64,000 nt of DNA from Kribbella capetownensis (GTDB lineage: Bacteria; Actinomycetota; Actinomycetes; Propionibacteriales; Kribbellaceae): positions 1,674,001 to 1,738,000 of the forward strand of contig NZ_SJKD01000001.1 of assembly GCF_004331485.1 (NCBI RefSeq), written 5' to 3'. A model generated the notes under the pieces. That model worked only from the letters and a program-made list of their open reading frames with translations, did not search any database and was not told where the DNA came from. Position 1 is the first letter of the stretch. The number at the start of each line of letters is the position of its first letter. Position numbers and translations under genes: made by a program. This document shows positions 45,193 through 53,366 of this stretch, one piece after another.

Positions 45193-45699
45193 TCAGCTGG
45201 AACCGTTGGCCAATTGCTCGATGATCGGCCCGGCCACCGCCATCAGCTCCTCAGGTGACGCGTCCAGTCCGTCCAGCCGGACCAGGTGCCGCCCGATCAC
45301 GAGCCCGAGCGTCAACGCTCCGATCACCCCTGACCGCAGTACGGCGTCCTCACCCGGCAACTGCTCGGCGATCTGTCGTTGCTGTCCAGTCATCGCTGCC
45401 CGGACCTCCGCGGCCGCTTCCGGATGACTGAACATCGCGCGCATCGCCGCCAGCGCGGCCGCCGGTTCGTCGGCCAGCTTGGCGGTCAACGCGGCCGTCA
45501 GCATTGCGGCGATCTCCTCGGGCGAGCCCATGATCGGCCCGTCCGGGCGAATGGTCGCGGCCTGGGCGAACGGCTTGTCCTTGGACCCGAAGTAGCGCAT
45601 CACCAGGCCGGCGTCGCTCCCGGCCGCCGCAGCGATCGCGCGAATCGTGGTCCGGTCGTACCCGTGCTCGCCCGCCTTCGTCATCGCCGGCCTGCTCAC
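45193..45699 (-). pseudogene. TetR regulator lacking its N-terminal helix
   Basis: The frame encodes GEHGYDRTTIRAIAAAAGSDAGLVMRYFGSKDKPF and a normal TetR ligand domain to 45193. The usual first helix (an R-x-x-I-L-x-A-A-x-x-L-F block of about 20 residues) is absent, replaced by MSRPAMTKA read from neighbouring DNA. Start GTG 45699 or ATG 45684. Without helix 1 the DNA-binding domain is probably not stable. It faces the truncated membrane gene, and both lost their 5' ends at the same point near 45670. Confidence 0.6.
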
Positions 45700-45841
45700 G
45701 TTCTGGGCGCAGGTGGGCGAGCATCCGCTGGCGGCCGCGATCGCCGCCGTCGTGGGTGTGCTGCTGATGTCCGTGTTCCACGCGCGCGGTGGTGCCTACC
45801 GGCTGAACGCCCGATTCGGGAAACCAGTGCCCGTGCGGTGA
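45647..45841 (+). pseudogene. Truncated membrane-protein remnant
   Basis: From about 45670 the frame reads PAFVIAGLLTFWAQVGEHPLAAAIAAVVGVLLMSVFHARGG and ends RLNARFGKPVPVR: two hydrophobic helices and a basic tail, like the C-terminal part of a small membrane protein. The first nine codons are antisense to the TetR remnant and look unrelated. It has no plausible start or promoter of its own. Confidence 0.5.
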
Positions 45842-45858
45842 CGGCTAAGGTCGGAGGC

Positions 45859-47034
45859 ATGAGCGGTGAGGCGATGCTGGTCTTCGACGAGGGTCTGACG
45901 GCGTACGACTTCGGGCGCGGGCATCCGATGAGTCCGATCCGGGTGGAGTTGACGATCCACCTGGCGCGGGCGCTCGGCGTACTCGATGAACTGAAGGTCG
46001 TTCCGCCTCCGACGGCTGACGACGCGCTGCTCCAGACCGTGCACACGGCCGACTACATCGCCGCGGTCAAACGCGCGGGGGAGCATCCGGAGGTGCCGGA
46101 TCTCGAGCACGGGCTCGGCACTGACGACACGTATTGCTTTTCGGGGATGCATGACGTCTCCGCACGCATCGTCGGCGCGAGCGTGGAGGCGGCGCGGGCC
46201 GTCTGGGAGGGCGAGGTGCAGCACGCCGCGAACATCTCCGGTGGTCTGCACCACGCGATGCCCGATCGGGCCAGCGGCTTCTGCGTCTACAACGATCCGG
46301 CCGTCGCCATCCAGTGGCTGCTCGACCATGGTGCGGAGCGGGTCGCGTACGTCGACGTCGACGTGCACCACGGGGACGGCGTACAAGCGGTGTTCTACAA
46401 CGATCCGCGCGTGCTGACCGTGAGCCTGCACGAGTCGCCGACCACGCTCTTTCCGGGTACCGGGAGCGCCGGCGAGTCCGGTGGACCTGACGCGGAAGGT
46501 ACTGCGGTCAACATTCCGCTGCCGCCCGGGACCGGGGACGCCGGCTGGTTGCGGGCGTTCCATGCGATCGTTCCGGAGGTGGTGAAGGCGTTCCGGCCGC
46601 AGGTCCTGGTGACCCAGCACGGCTGCGACTCGCATGTCGAGGATCCCCTGGCCCACTTGACGAAGACGGTCGACGGGCAGCGCGCGGCGTACCTGGCGCT
46701 GCACGACCTGGCGCACGAGCTCGCGGACGGGAAGTGGATCGCCACCGGTGGCGGTGGCTACGCGATCATCGACGTCGTACCGCGGGCCTGGAGCCACCTG
46801 CTGGCGATCGTCGCGGGGAACCCGATCGACCCGGAGACTCCCGTGCCCGAGGTGTGGCGCGAAGAGGTCCGGATCCGGTTCCAGCGGGTCGCGCCGATGC
46901 GGATGACCGACGGCCAGGACGCGTCGTACACGGACTGGTCGAGCGGTTACAACCCGGACACCTGGCTGGACCGATCGATCAAGGCGACCCGCGACGTCAG
47001 CTTCCCGCTGTTGGGTCTCGACCCCACCTATTAG
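45859..47034 (+). CDS. acuC: AcuC-type histone deacetylase-family protein
   Basis: Zn-dependent deacetylase of the acetoin-utilisation AcuC group. In Bacillus, AcuC deacetylates acetyl-CoA synthetase. 391 residues with GGLHHAMPDRASGFCVYNDPAVAI (active-site His pair and Cys/Tyr region), YVDVDVHHGDGVQ (Zn ligands), HESPTTLFPGTG and TGGGGYAI. ATG 45859 has CGGAGG; a TAAGGT box also lies seven bases upstream. Stands alone after the deletion scar. Confidence 0.94.
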   Translation: MSGEAMLVFDEGLTAYDFGRGHPMSPIRVELTIHLARALGVLDELKVVPPPTADDALLQTVHTADYIAAVKRAGEHPEVPDLEHGLGTDDTYCFSGMHDVSARIVGASVEAARAVWEGEVQHAANISGGLHHAMPDRASGFCVYNDPAVAIQWLLDHGAERVAYVDVDVHHGDGVQAVFYNDPRVLTVSLHESPTTLFPGTGSAGESGGPDAEGTAVNIPLPPGTGDAGWLRAFHAIVPEVVKAFRPQVLVTQHGCDSHVEDPLAHLTKTVDGQRAAYLALHDLAHELADGKWIATGGGGYAIIDVVPRAWSHLLAIVAGNPIDPETPVPEVWREEVRIRFQRVAPMRMTDGQDASYTDWSSGYNPDTWLDRSIKATRDVSFPLLGLDPTY

Positions 47035-47163
47035 GTCGTGGCTGAGTCACACGAGTCCCCCTCTTTCCCATTCGTACCAACAGCCACTACGCTCGTTGCA
47101 TGCACGGACGGAGGTGCCGGAGGGGAAGCCGGCGCACGATCCGTGCTGGAAGTGCGGTGCGCA

Positions 47164-47379
47164 ATGGCATCAAAGAAGTCCGGTGGTGAGCAGCCGCTCG
47201 CCGAGGTGAAGTTCCTGACCGTGGCGGAGGTCGCCACGGCCATGCGCGTGTCCAAGATGACGGTGTACCGCCTGGTGCACTCCGGTGAGCTGCCCGCGGT
47301 GCGGGTGGGTCGTTCGTTCCGGGTGTCCGAGGATGCCGTGCACGACTACCTCAAGGGCGCCTTCTTCCAGGCCGGATAA
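47164..47379 (+). CDS. BldC-like MerR/excisionase-fold DNA-binding protein
   Basis: 71 residues with the winged HTH core FLTVAEVATAMRVSKMTVYRLVHSGELPAVRVGRSFRVSEDAVHDYLKG, as in BldC and excisionase-type regulators. It is free-standing, not near an integrase, so a regulator role is more likely than excision. ATG 47164 is preferred; the frame stays open to GTG 47038. A terminator follows. Confidence 0.82.
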   Translation: MASKKSGGEQPLAEVKFLTVAEVATAMRVSKMTVYRLVHSGELPAVRVGRSFRVSEDAVHDYLKGAFFQAG

Positions 47380-47392
47380 CCACGAGAAGAGC

Positions 47393-47423
47393 AAGCGGCC
47401 GGATCCCTCGGGACCGGCCGCTT
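47393..47423. terminator. Bidirectional terminator
   Basis: AAGCGGCCGG/CCGGCCGCTT stem with a second internal TCCC/GGGA stem; between convergent genes at 47379 and 47426. Confidence 0.8.
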
Positions 47424-47425
47424 CG

Positions 47426-47908
47426 CTATGACCGGGACACGTCCCGCAGCGCGACGGTCGCCTGTTTCACGGCGTCGTCGGGCAGGTCCGACCACAGCTC
47501 GTGGTGCGCGACCGCGCTGGCCTGTACGGCGCGCTCGGCCAGGGTGACGCCCTCGTCGGTGAGCCGGATCTGGGTGCCGCGGCCGTCCTCGGGATCGGGC
47601 TCGCGGACGACCAGACCGCGCCGGACCAGTTGATTCGTCACGTTGCTCGTCCCGCCGGTGGACAGCAGCAGGCTGCGGCTGAGATCCGACGGCTTCTGCC
47701 GGTACGGCGGTCCGGACCGACGTAGCGACACGATCACGTCGAACTCGGCCGTGGTCAGCCCGAGGTCGCGCAGTACCCGCCGGGTCGCCTCGTTGAGCTC
47801 GGTGGCGAGCACGAGGATCCGCTTGGTCAGCTCGCTGGTCGGATACAGCACCCCCGGCAACTCCCGCTGCCACGACGCGATCAGCCGATCCACCCGGTCC
47901 GCACTCAT
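47426..47908 (-). CDS. MarR-family regulator
   Basis: 160 residues with a MarR winged helix: LRDLGLTTAEFDVIVSLRRSG, KPSDLSRSLLLSTGGTSNVTNQLVRRGLV and the wing DPEDGRGTQIRLT. ATG 47908 follows a TAGACT box by seven bases, leaderless. It diverges from the amidohydrolase gene, with a palindrome between that is the likely operator. Confidence 0.92.
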   Translation of the reverse strand: MSADRVDRLIASWQRELPGVLYPTSELTKRILVLATELNEATRRVLRDLGLTTAEFDVIVSLRRSGPPYRQKPSDLSRSLLLSTGGTSNVTNQLVRRGLVVREPDPEDGRGTQIRLTDEGVTLAERAVQASAVAHHELWSDLPDDAVKQATVALRDVSRS

Positions 47909-47910
47909 GG

Positions 47911-47955
47911 TTGACAGTCTAGGTGGCTTTGGTGATAGCTTTCAGGAAAGCTTTC
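47911..47955 (+). promoter_or_regulatory. Amidohydrolase promoter with MarR-type operator
   Basis: A consensus -35 TTGACA at 47911-47916 is followed by a TAGCTT -10-like box at 47936-47941. AGCTTTCAGGAAAGCT (47937-47952) is a 7-bp perfect inverted repeat with 2-nt centre, and overlaps a second palindrome GAAAGCTTTC (47946-47955). The -35 also overlaps the TAGACT box of the divergent marR gene (47916-47921). Confidence 0.6.
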
Positions 47956-47973
47956 TGATGAGGGGATATGTGG

Positions 47974-49215
47974 ATGCGTTTGTTGTTGCGTGGTGGTGTG
48001 GTGATCGACACTGAGCCGGAGGTGGTGGCCCGCCGGGCCGACGTACTGATCGAGGACGGCCGGATCGCGGCGGTCGGTCCCGACCTGATCGTGGATCCGT
48101 CGGATCTCGAAGTGATCGACGCGTCGGAGCGGATCGTGCTTCCGGGGTTCGTGGACACGCACCGGCATCTGTGGCAGACCGCCTTGCGTGGTGTCACGGT
48201 GGACGATGATCTGGGCACGTACTTCGACCGCGTGCTGGGCTCCTACGGCTCGAAGTTCCGTCCGGAGGATGTTGCTGCGGGCAACCTCATGGGTGCACTC
48301 GAGTGTCTCGATGCAGGGATCACGACGGTCCAGGACTACTCCCACGTGCAGACCTCGCCCGCCCATGCCGACGCGGCTCTGGATGCCCTGGAGCGCAGCG
48401 GAATCCGCGCGGTCTTCGGTTACGGCCCGTCGCCGCTGGGCGGTGGTGCGGTCGACGCCGACGAGATGCGGCGGATCATGGAGTGCCGGTCGGACCGGAT
48501 CGGGCTCGCGGTAGCTGCGATCGGACCGTCGTTCACGGCGTTCGAGACCGTCCGTGCCGACTGGGAGCTGGCCGATTCGCTGGGGCTGCCGGTTGTTGTG
48601 CACATCAGCAGCAGTTCGCAGATACCGGACCCGATCACGCGTCTGCGGGATGCCGGTCTGCTCCGACCCAACACGCTCTATGTGCACGGGAACCTGCTGC
48701 CGGACTCCGAGCTGAAGCTGATCGCGGAGTCCGGGGCGTCGGTGTCGGCAACCCCGACTGTGGAGGCGCGGATGGAGATGGGGGAGCCGCTGGCCGGCCG
48801 GCTGCGGGCGGCCGGTGTCAACGTCAGCCTGGGCATCGACGTCGTGACGAGTGCAGGTGGCAGCATGTTCACCGAAATGCACGAGCTGCTTGCCCTGGGC
48901 TACAAGACCTTCACGGCAGCCGACGTACTGCGCATCGCGACCGTCGGAGGTGCTCGCGCCCTCGGGCTGACCGACGTCGGATCGCTTGCGGTGGGCAACC
49001 GTGCCGACCTGGTACTGCTGCGTCATACCGACATCAACCTGGCCGGCGGGCTACGCAACCCGATCGCCACGGTCGTCACCGCGGCGCACCCGGGCAACGT
49101 GGACACCGTCCTGGTCGGCGGTACGCCGGTCAAGCGGGATGGCAAGCTGATCAGTACGTCGTTGCCGGCCGCCTACGAGGCGCTGGCCGAATCGACCGCC
49201 TACCTCACCGCTTGA
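47974..49215 (+). CDS. Amidohydrolase-family deaminase/hydrolase
   Basis: 413 residues of the TRZ/ATZ-SAH-deaminase group: metal ligands His63 and His65 in GFVDTHRHLW, HISSSSQ, YVHGNLL and LGIDVVTSAGGS (metal Asp), ending in the composite beta domain. Hydrolyses or deaminates a ring nitrogen compound; substrate unknown. ATG 47974 is eight bases after AGGGG; ATG 47968 is too close. The MarR gene is divergent and probably controls it. Confidence 0.9.
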   Translation: MRLLLRGGVVIDTEPEVVARRADVLIEDGRIAAVGPDLIVDPSDLEVIDASERIVLPGFVDTHRHLWQTALRGVTVDDDLGTYFDRVLGSYGSKFRPEDVAAGNLMGALECLDAGITTVQDYSHVQTSPAHADAALDALERSGIRAVFGYGPSPLGGGAVDADEMRRIMECRSDRIGLAVAAIGPSFTAFETVRADWELADSLGLPVVVHISSSSQIPDPITRLRDAGLLRPNTLYVHGNLLPDSELKLIAESGASVSATPTVEARMEMGEPLAGRLRAAGVNVSLGIDVVTSAGGSMFTEMHELLALGYKTFTAADVLRIATVGGARALGLTDVGSLAVGNRADLVLLRHTDINLAGGLRNPIATVVTAAHPGNVDTVLVGGTPVKRDGKLISTSLPAAYEALAESTAYLTA

Positions 49216-50065
49216 GCAAGGCTCTGATCGCGGTCGTGATCTCTGCGGGGGACTCCTCGGCCATGAAGTGACCTGCGGTCGTGGTCTGGTGGTGAAGGTC
49301 GGGAGCCCAGGCCTGCCAGAGCACCGCGGCGTCGAAGCCGAGTGCGGATCCCCAATCCTGCTGGATCACGGTGACCGGCATCCGCAGCTTGTTGCCCTGG
49401 GCAAGATCTCCCTGGTCGTGGGTGACGTCGATCGCGGCCGAGGCGCGGTAGTCCGCGACGATCGACGGCACCGCGGCCCGGCAAGCGTCGAGGTAGGCAT
49501 TCCGGACGTCGGCTGGGATCGCGGCGGGATCCTTCGTCCACAGGTCGAGGAAGTGGCCGAAGAACGCGTCCGGGCGGGCCGCGATCAGTTCCTCCGGCAG
49601 GCCGGGTGGTTGCGCCATCAGGTAGAGGTGGAAGCCGACGGCGGCGCTCGTTCCGCGCATCACGTCCCACATGTCAAGGGTGGGCAACACGTCCAGGCAC
49701 ATCAGGTGGGTGATCGTGTCCGGGTGGTCGAGGCCGGCCCGGAACGCCACCAGTGCGCCGCGGTCGTGCCCGGCCAGGGCGAACTCGTGGTGTCCCAGGT
49801 TCCGCGCCACGGCGACGATGTCCGCGGCCATGACTCGCTTCGCGTAATCGTCGGCTGGTTTGTCGCTCTCGCCGTAGCCGCGGAGATCGGGACAGATGAC
49901 GGTGTGGTCGGACGCCAGGTCGTTGGCGACGTGGCGCCACATGAGGTGCGTCTGCGGGAACCCGTGCACCAGGACGATCGGCGTACCGGAACCGCCGACG
50001 GCGACGTTCAGTGTGACGTCGTCAGCGCCGGAGATGCGGTGGTAGTCGAAGCCGTTGATCTTCAT
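49205..50065 (-). CDS. Alpha/beta hydrolase, haloacetate dehalogenase-like
   Basis: 286 residues with the oxyanion HGFPQT, RGYGESDKP, and the nucleophile elbow GHDRGALVAFRAGLDHP (Asp101), followed by catalytic His in TTAGHFMAEESP. This is the Asp-type nucleophile of haloacetate dehalogenases and epoxide hydrolases. The His-Trp pair of fluoroacetate dehalogenase reads His-Leu (FHLYLMAQP), so halide binding may be weak. Overlaps the amidohydrolase 3' end by 11 bp. Confidence 0.88.
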   Translation of the reverse strand: MKINGFDYHRISGADDVTLNVAVGGSGTPIVLVHGFPQTHLMWRHVANDLASDHTVICPDLRGYGESDKPADDYAKRVMAADIVAVARNLGHHEFALAGHDRGALVAFRAGLDHPDTITHLMCLDVLPTLDMWDVMRGTSAAVGFHLYLMAQPPGLPEELIAARPDAFFGHFLDLWTKDPAAIPADVRNAYLDACRAAVPSIVADYRASAAIDVTHDQGDLAQGNKLRMPVTVIQQDWGSALGFDAAVLWQAWAPDLHHQTTTAGHFMAEESPAEITTAIRALLKR

Positions 50066-50119
50066 GCCGGCCAGGATCGCGCGCCCGAATGAGCGCTGGA
50101 TGAGCGCTACGGTGGCCGG

Positions 50120-51982
50120 GTGGACTTCGGGGTGCTCGGGCCGGTGGTGGCCTGGGATGATGCCGGCCGGCTGGTGGGTCTGAAGGGGCCGCGGCATCGG
50201 GCGGTGCTGGCGCGGTTGATCGTTGCGCGCGGACGCGTCGTACCGGCTTCGCTTCTGGTCGACGACCTGTGGGTGGATCCGCCGGAGGGTGCGTTGAGCG
50301 CTGTCCGGACGTTCGTCGCGGCGTTGCGGCGGGCGTTGGAGCCGGAGCGGGCGCCGCGGTCGCCGGCGCGGTTCCTGGTGACTGAAGGTCCGGGGTACGC
50401 GTTGAGGACGGATGCTGTTGACGCTTGGCGGTTCGAACGGGCTGTTGGTACCGCGTTGCCGCCTGGGGAGTTGGTGCCGCTGCTTTCCGAGGCGCTGGCG
50501 TGGTGGCGCGGTCCGGCATACGCGGAGTTTGCCGACGAGGGTTGGGCGCAGGGCGAGCGGTCGCGGCTGACGGAGTTGCGGCTGCGGGCAGTGGAGCGGT
50601 TGGGGGAGGCTCGGCTGGCGCTCGGGCATGCTGCTGAGGCTGTGCCTGAGCTGGACGCGCATGTGACCGAACATCCGTGGCGTGAGGACGCGTGGCGGTT
50701 GCTGGCGCTCGCTCTGTACCGGACTGGTCGGCAGGGCGACGCTCTCGCCGTACTGCGTCGGGCTCGGGCGATGCTGGTCAGGCAGCTCGGGGTGGATCCC
50801 GGTCCGGCGCTCGGGCGGTTGGAGACCGACATCCTCAACCAGGCCGCGCATCTGGAGCCGGTGTCGGCGGGACATGTGTGGGCCGAGGCTGCTGCGGCGT
50901 ACGACCGGGCCGTTGGGGGCACTCGGGCTCGGCTGGAGTCGACGGTGGGGCTGCTGCGGAATCTCGCCGTCACTGGTGGCGGCGGTCTCGAGGCTGCGCG
51001 CCGGCACCGTCTCGCTGCGATCGCTGCCGCCGAGGAGTTGGGCGATGCCGATCTCACGGCGCGAGTCATCGGTGCGTACGACGTTCCGGCGATCTGGACG
51101 CGGTCGGACGATGAGTCCCACGCTGCAGCGATTGTGGCGGCGGCGGAGCGGGTGTTGCCTACGCAGGAGCATCCGGGTGTGCGGGCGTGGTTGCTGGCGA
51201 CTATTGCACTCGAGTCGCGTGGTTCGCTGGATCCGCGGGCGCGGGAGGCGGCGCTCGAGGCCGAGTCAATCGCGCGGGGATTGGATGATCCTGCGTTGCT
51301 GGCGTTTGCGCTGAATGGCGTTTTCATGCAGACGTGCTATCGCGCTGGCCTCGCTGCCGACCGTTCCGTGATCGGTGCTGAGTTGGTTGAGCTGTCGCAA
51401 CGCCACGGCCTCTTTACTTATGAGGTTCTGGGCCATCTCATCTGTCTGCAGTCGTCCTGCGCTATGGCGGACCACGTGGCCGCCGATCACCATGCCGAAG
51501 CTGCTGACGAGTTGGCTGCCCGGCATGAGTTGCCGCTGGTCGCTGTCTTCACCCGGTGGTACGCCGCCCTCCGCGAGGACACTCCGGAGGCGTACCGCCA
51601 GGCCGGCGCCCTCCTCGACAACGCGTCGATGCCTGGCCTGCAGTCCGGGCTGCTCCCACTAGCCCTGGCCTGCTACGCCATCCGGCACGACGAGCCCGTG
51701 GTTGAAGCCGACTATGGCCCCCACGCGCCGTGGGTTCATCCGCTCGTCCTGCTGTCGCAGAACCATCCCGTCGAAGCGGCCGAGGCGCTCGACCGCCTGC
51801 CTGATCCAGCACCGGGCCTGCTGCTAGAAGCCCATTGGGCCCTGGTCGCCGCAGCGGCCAAGACCGTCAACCACCGGCAACAGTTGGCGCGTGCCCGAGC
51901 CGCGCTGGCTCCAGCGGCAACAGAAGAGGCAGGCGCCGGGTCCGGCCTCTTGACGCTCGGACCTGTTGCGACCTACCTCTGA
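50120..51982 (+). CDS. BTAD-domain (SARP-type) transcriptional regulator
   Basis: 620 residues. The N-terminal OmpR-like winged helix (about 1-95: KGPRHRAVLARLIVARGRVVPASLLVDDLW) and BTAD domain (about 95-245: REDAWRLLALALYRTGRQGDALAVLRRARAML) are typical of SARPs; the remaining 370 residues are helical TPR-like, without an NB-ARC domain. GTG 50120 follows TACGGT by six bases, so likely leaderless. No biosynthetic cluster is adjacent. Confidence 0.9.
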   Translation: MDFGVLGPVVAWDDAGRLVGLKGPRHRAVLARLIVARGRVVPASLLVDDLWVDPPEGALSAVRTFVAALRRALEPERAPRSPARFLVTEGPGYALRTDAVDAWRFERAVGTALPPGELVPLLSEALAWWRGPAYAEFADEGWAQGERSRLTELRLRAVERLGEARLALGHAAEAVPELDAHVTEHPWREDAWRLLALALYRTGRQGDALAVLRRARAMLVRQLGVDPGPALGRLETDILNQAAHLEPVSAGHVWAEAAAAYDRAVGGTRARLESTVGLLRNLAVTGGGGLEAARRHRLAAIAAAEELGDADLTARVIGAYDVPAIWTRSDDESHAAAIVAAAERVLPTQEHPGVRAWLLATIALESRGSLDPRAREAALEAESIARGLDDPALLAFALNGVFMQTCYRAGLAADRSVIGAELVELSQRHGLFTYEVLGHLICLQSSCAMADHVAADHHAEAADELAARHELPLVAVFTRWYAALREDTPEAYRQAGALLDNASMPGLQSGLLPLALACYAIRHDEPVVEADYGPHAPWVHPLVLLSQNHPVEAAEALDRLPDPAPGLLLEAHWALVAAAAKTVNHRQQLARARAALAPAATEEAGAGSGLLTLGPVATYL

Positions 51983-52044
51983 TCGCCGCGACGCCTGGTG
52001 ATCCTGACGGAGCCGTCGTCGAGGTCAGCGCGTCGTGGTTGTGG

Positions 52045-52260
52045 CTAGAGGTCGTCGGGGGAGCCGGTCTCGGACTTGCGGTCGGCGGCTCGCCGGATCT
52101 CGTGGTGCGACTGGTGGGCCGTCGTACGGTAGGCCTCCTCGTACGCTGCCAACGCGCCGGCGACCCCGGAGCCGTGACCACGGCGCTTGGCCCAGGAGGC
52201 GAACCAGGTCAGCCCCGTCAGTACGACGACGAGTCCGCCGAGAAACACCACAGAGGCCAT
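52045..52260 (-). CDS. Small single-helix membrane protein
   Basis: 71 residues: one helix at about 4-24 (VVFLGGLVVVLTGLTWFASWA) followed by a charged cytoplasmic tail (AYEEAYRTTAHQSHHEIRRAADRK). ATG 52260 follows TAGCCT by six bases. Function unknown. Confidence 0.7.
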   Translation of the reverse strand: MASVVFLGGLVVVLTGLTWFASWAKRRGHGSGVAGALAAYEEAYRTTAHQSHHEIRRAADRKSETGSPDDL

Positions 52261-52276
52261 CTCTGCAGGCTACCCG

Positions 52277-52894
52277 TCAACCGTGGAAGGCGGACTCGAG
52301 TCGGGCCAGGAGGATGTCGGCGCCGAGCTGGACCCGGGCGACGAGTTGCGGGCCGTGACGTCCGGCCAGTACTTCGGCCCGGACCTCGGTAACGATCGAT
52401 CGCTGGACACCGACCAAGGCGTTGGCGATCGCCCACGACTCCATCCGTCCCGTCCCCTCCGAGCGCAGCAGGGTGGCGAGGGCGTCGGTGGTGGCCGCGA
52501 CGATCTCGCGCTCGCGGGCCTGCAGCGACGGGCTGCCGGCCACGACCCGCGCGGCGGTGGTGATCAGGTCGACCGCGCCCGGATCGGCGGCGTGCGCGAC
52601 GTTCGCGATCGTGAACCGGCGGAACGCGCCGATCGCCGACTCCCCGGCCGGACGGTCGCCGACCGCGGCCAGCGTCGCGGCCTGGAACTGTTCCAGGCCG
52701 CCGCCGAAGAACAGGTCGTCCTTGGTCGGGAAGTAGTTGAAGACCGTTGCCTCGGACACCTGTGCTGCCCGGGCGACGTCGATCACGGTGACCGCGTCGA
52801 ACCCGTGCGCGACGAACAACTCCCGCGCCGCCGCCGCGATCCGCTCGCGCGTCTCCCGCTTCTTCCGCGCCCGCAGTCCGTCCGCGTCCTTCAC
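52277..52894 (-). CDS. TetR-family regulator
   Basis: 205 residues with a complete TetR HTH (RERIAAAARELFVAHGFDAVTVIDVARAAQVSEATVFNYFPTKDDLF) and ligand domain. GTG 52894 follows TACCCT by six bases, leaderless. It is divergent from the NTF2-like/LLM pair, and the inverted repeat at 52918-52939 between them is the probable operator. Confidence 0.92.
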   Translation of the reverse strand: MKDADGLRARKKRETRERIAAAARELFVAHGFDAVTVIDVARAAQVSEATVFNYFPTKDDLFFGGGLEQFQAATLAAVGDRPAGESAIGAFRRFTIANVAHAADPGAVDLITTAARVVAGSPSLQAREREIVAATTDALATLLRSEGTGRMESWAIANALVGVQRSIVTEVRAEVLAGRHGPQLVARVQLGADILLARLESAFHG

Positions 52895-52917
52895 ACGGTC
52901 AGGGTAGTGGTTCTAGA

Positions 52918-52939
52918 GTGACCGTAAATATAGGGTCAC
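52918..52939. promoter_or_regulatory. TetR operator candidate
   Basis: GTGACC-N10-GGTCAC, perfect 6-bp arms around AT-rich GTAAATATAG, between the divergent TetR and NTF2-like genes. The AT core could hold the promoter of the 52962 gene. Confidence 0.6.
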
Positions 52940-52961
52940 CCTAAGAATTTGGAGGCACGAC

Positions 52962-53366
52962 ATGTCCACGGAGCTCGGCGACGCCCCGCAGCGGCTGGTG
53001 CAGAGCCTGATCGCCCAGGACACCGCCGCACTGAAGCTGCTGGTCGACCCGGACTGCCGGATCGTCGGACCGAAGGGCTTCATGATCGAGCCCGACGAGT
53101 GGATCGGCGTCCACACCAGTGGCGTGTTCGAGCAGGTCTCGCTGGAGTTGCTGCAGTCGGACGTCGTCGCCCACGGTGAGACCGTGGTGCGGACCGAGAT
53201 CCAGCGGTCGGAGTGCCGGTTCCACGGGGAGACGATCAAAGGGCTGTTCCGGGTGATGAGCGTCTGGCTCGCCCGGGATGGTGACTGGCGGCTGGCCGGC
53301 GTTCAGTACACAGCGCTTGCCGCCGACGCGGCCGCGGCGGCCGGGATCACGGAGGCGGGCGAGTGA
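52962..53366 (+). CDS. NTF2-like/SnoaL-type protein
   Basis: 134 residues with an NTF2-like pattern: LVQSLIAQDTAALKLLVDPDCRIVGPKGF, then a beta-rich half FRVMSVWLARDGDWRLAGVQYT. Could be an isomerase or binding protein. GGAGG precedes ATG 52962. Its stop overlaps the LLM start as GTGA. Confidence 0.82.
   Translation: MSTELGDAPQRLVQSLIAQDTAALKLLVDPDCRIVGPKGFMIEPDEWIGVHTSGVFEQVSLELLQSDVVAHGETVVRTEIQRSECRFHGETIKGLFRVMSVWLARDGDWRLAGVQYTALAADAAAAAGITEAGE

Noticed and set aside
47164..47379. Excisionase as sign of an integrated element
   Set aside because: The protein has the BldC/excisionase fold but no integrase, att-like repeat or composition change is near it.
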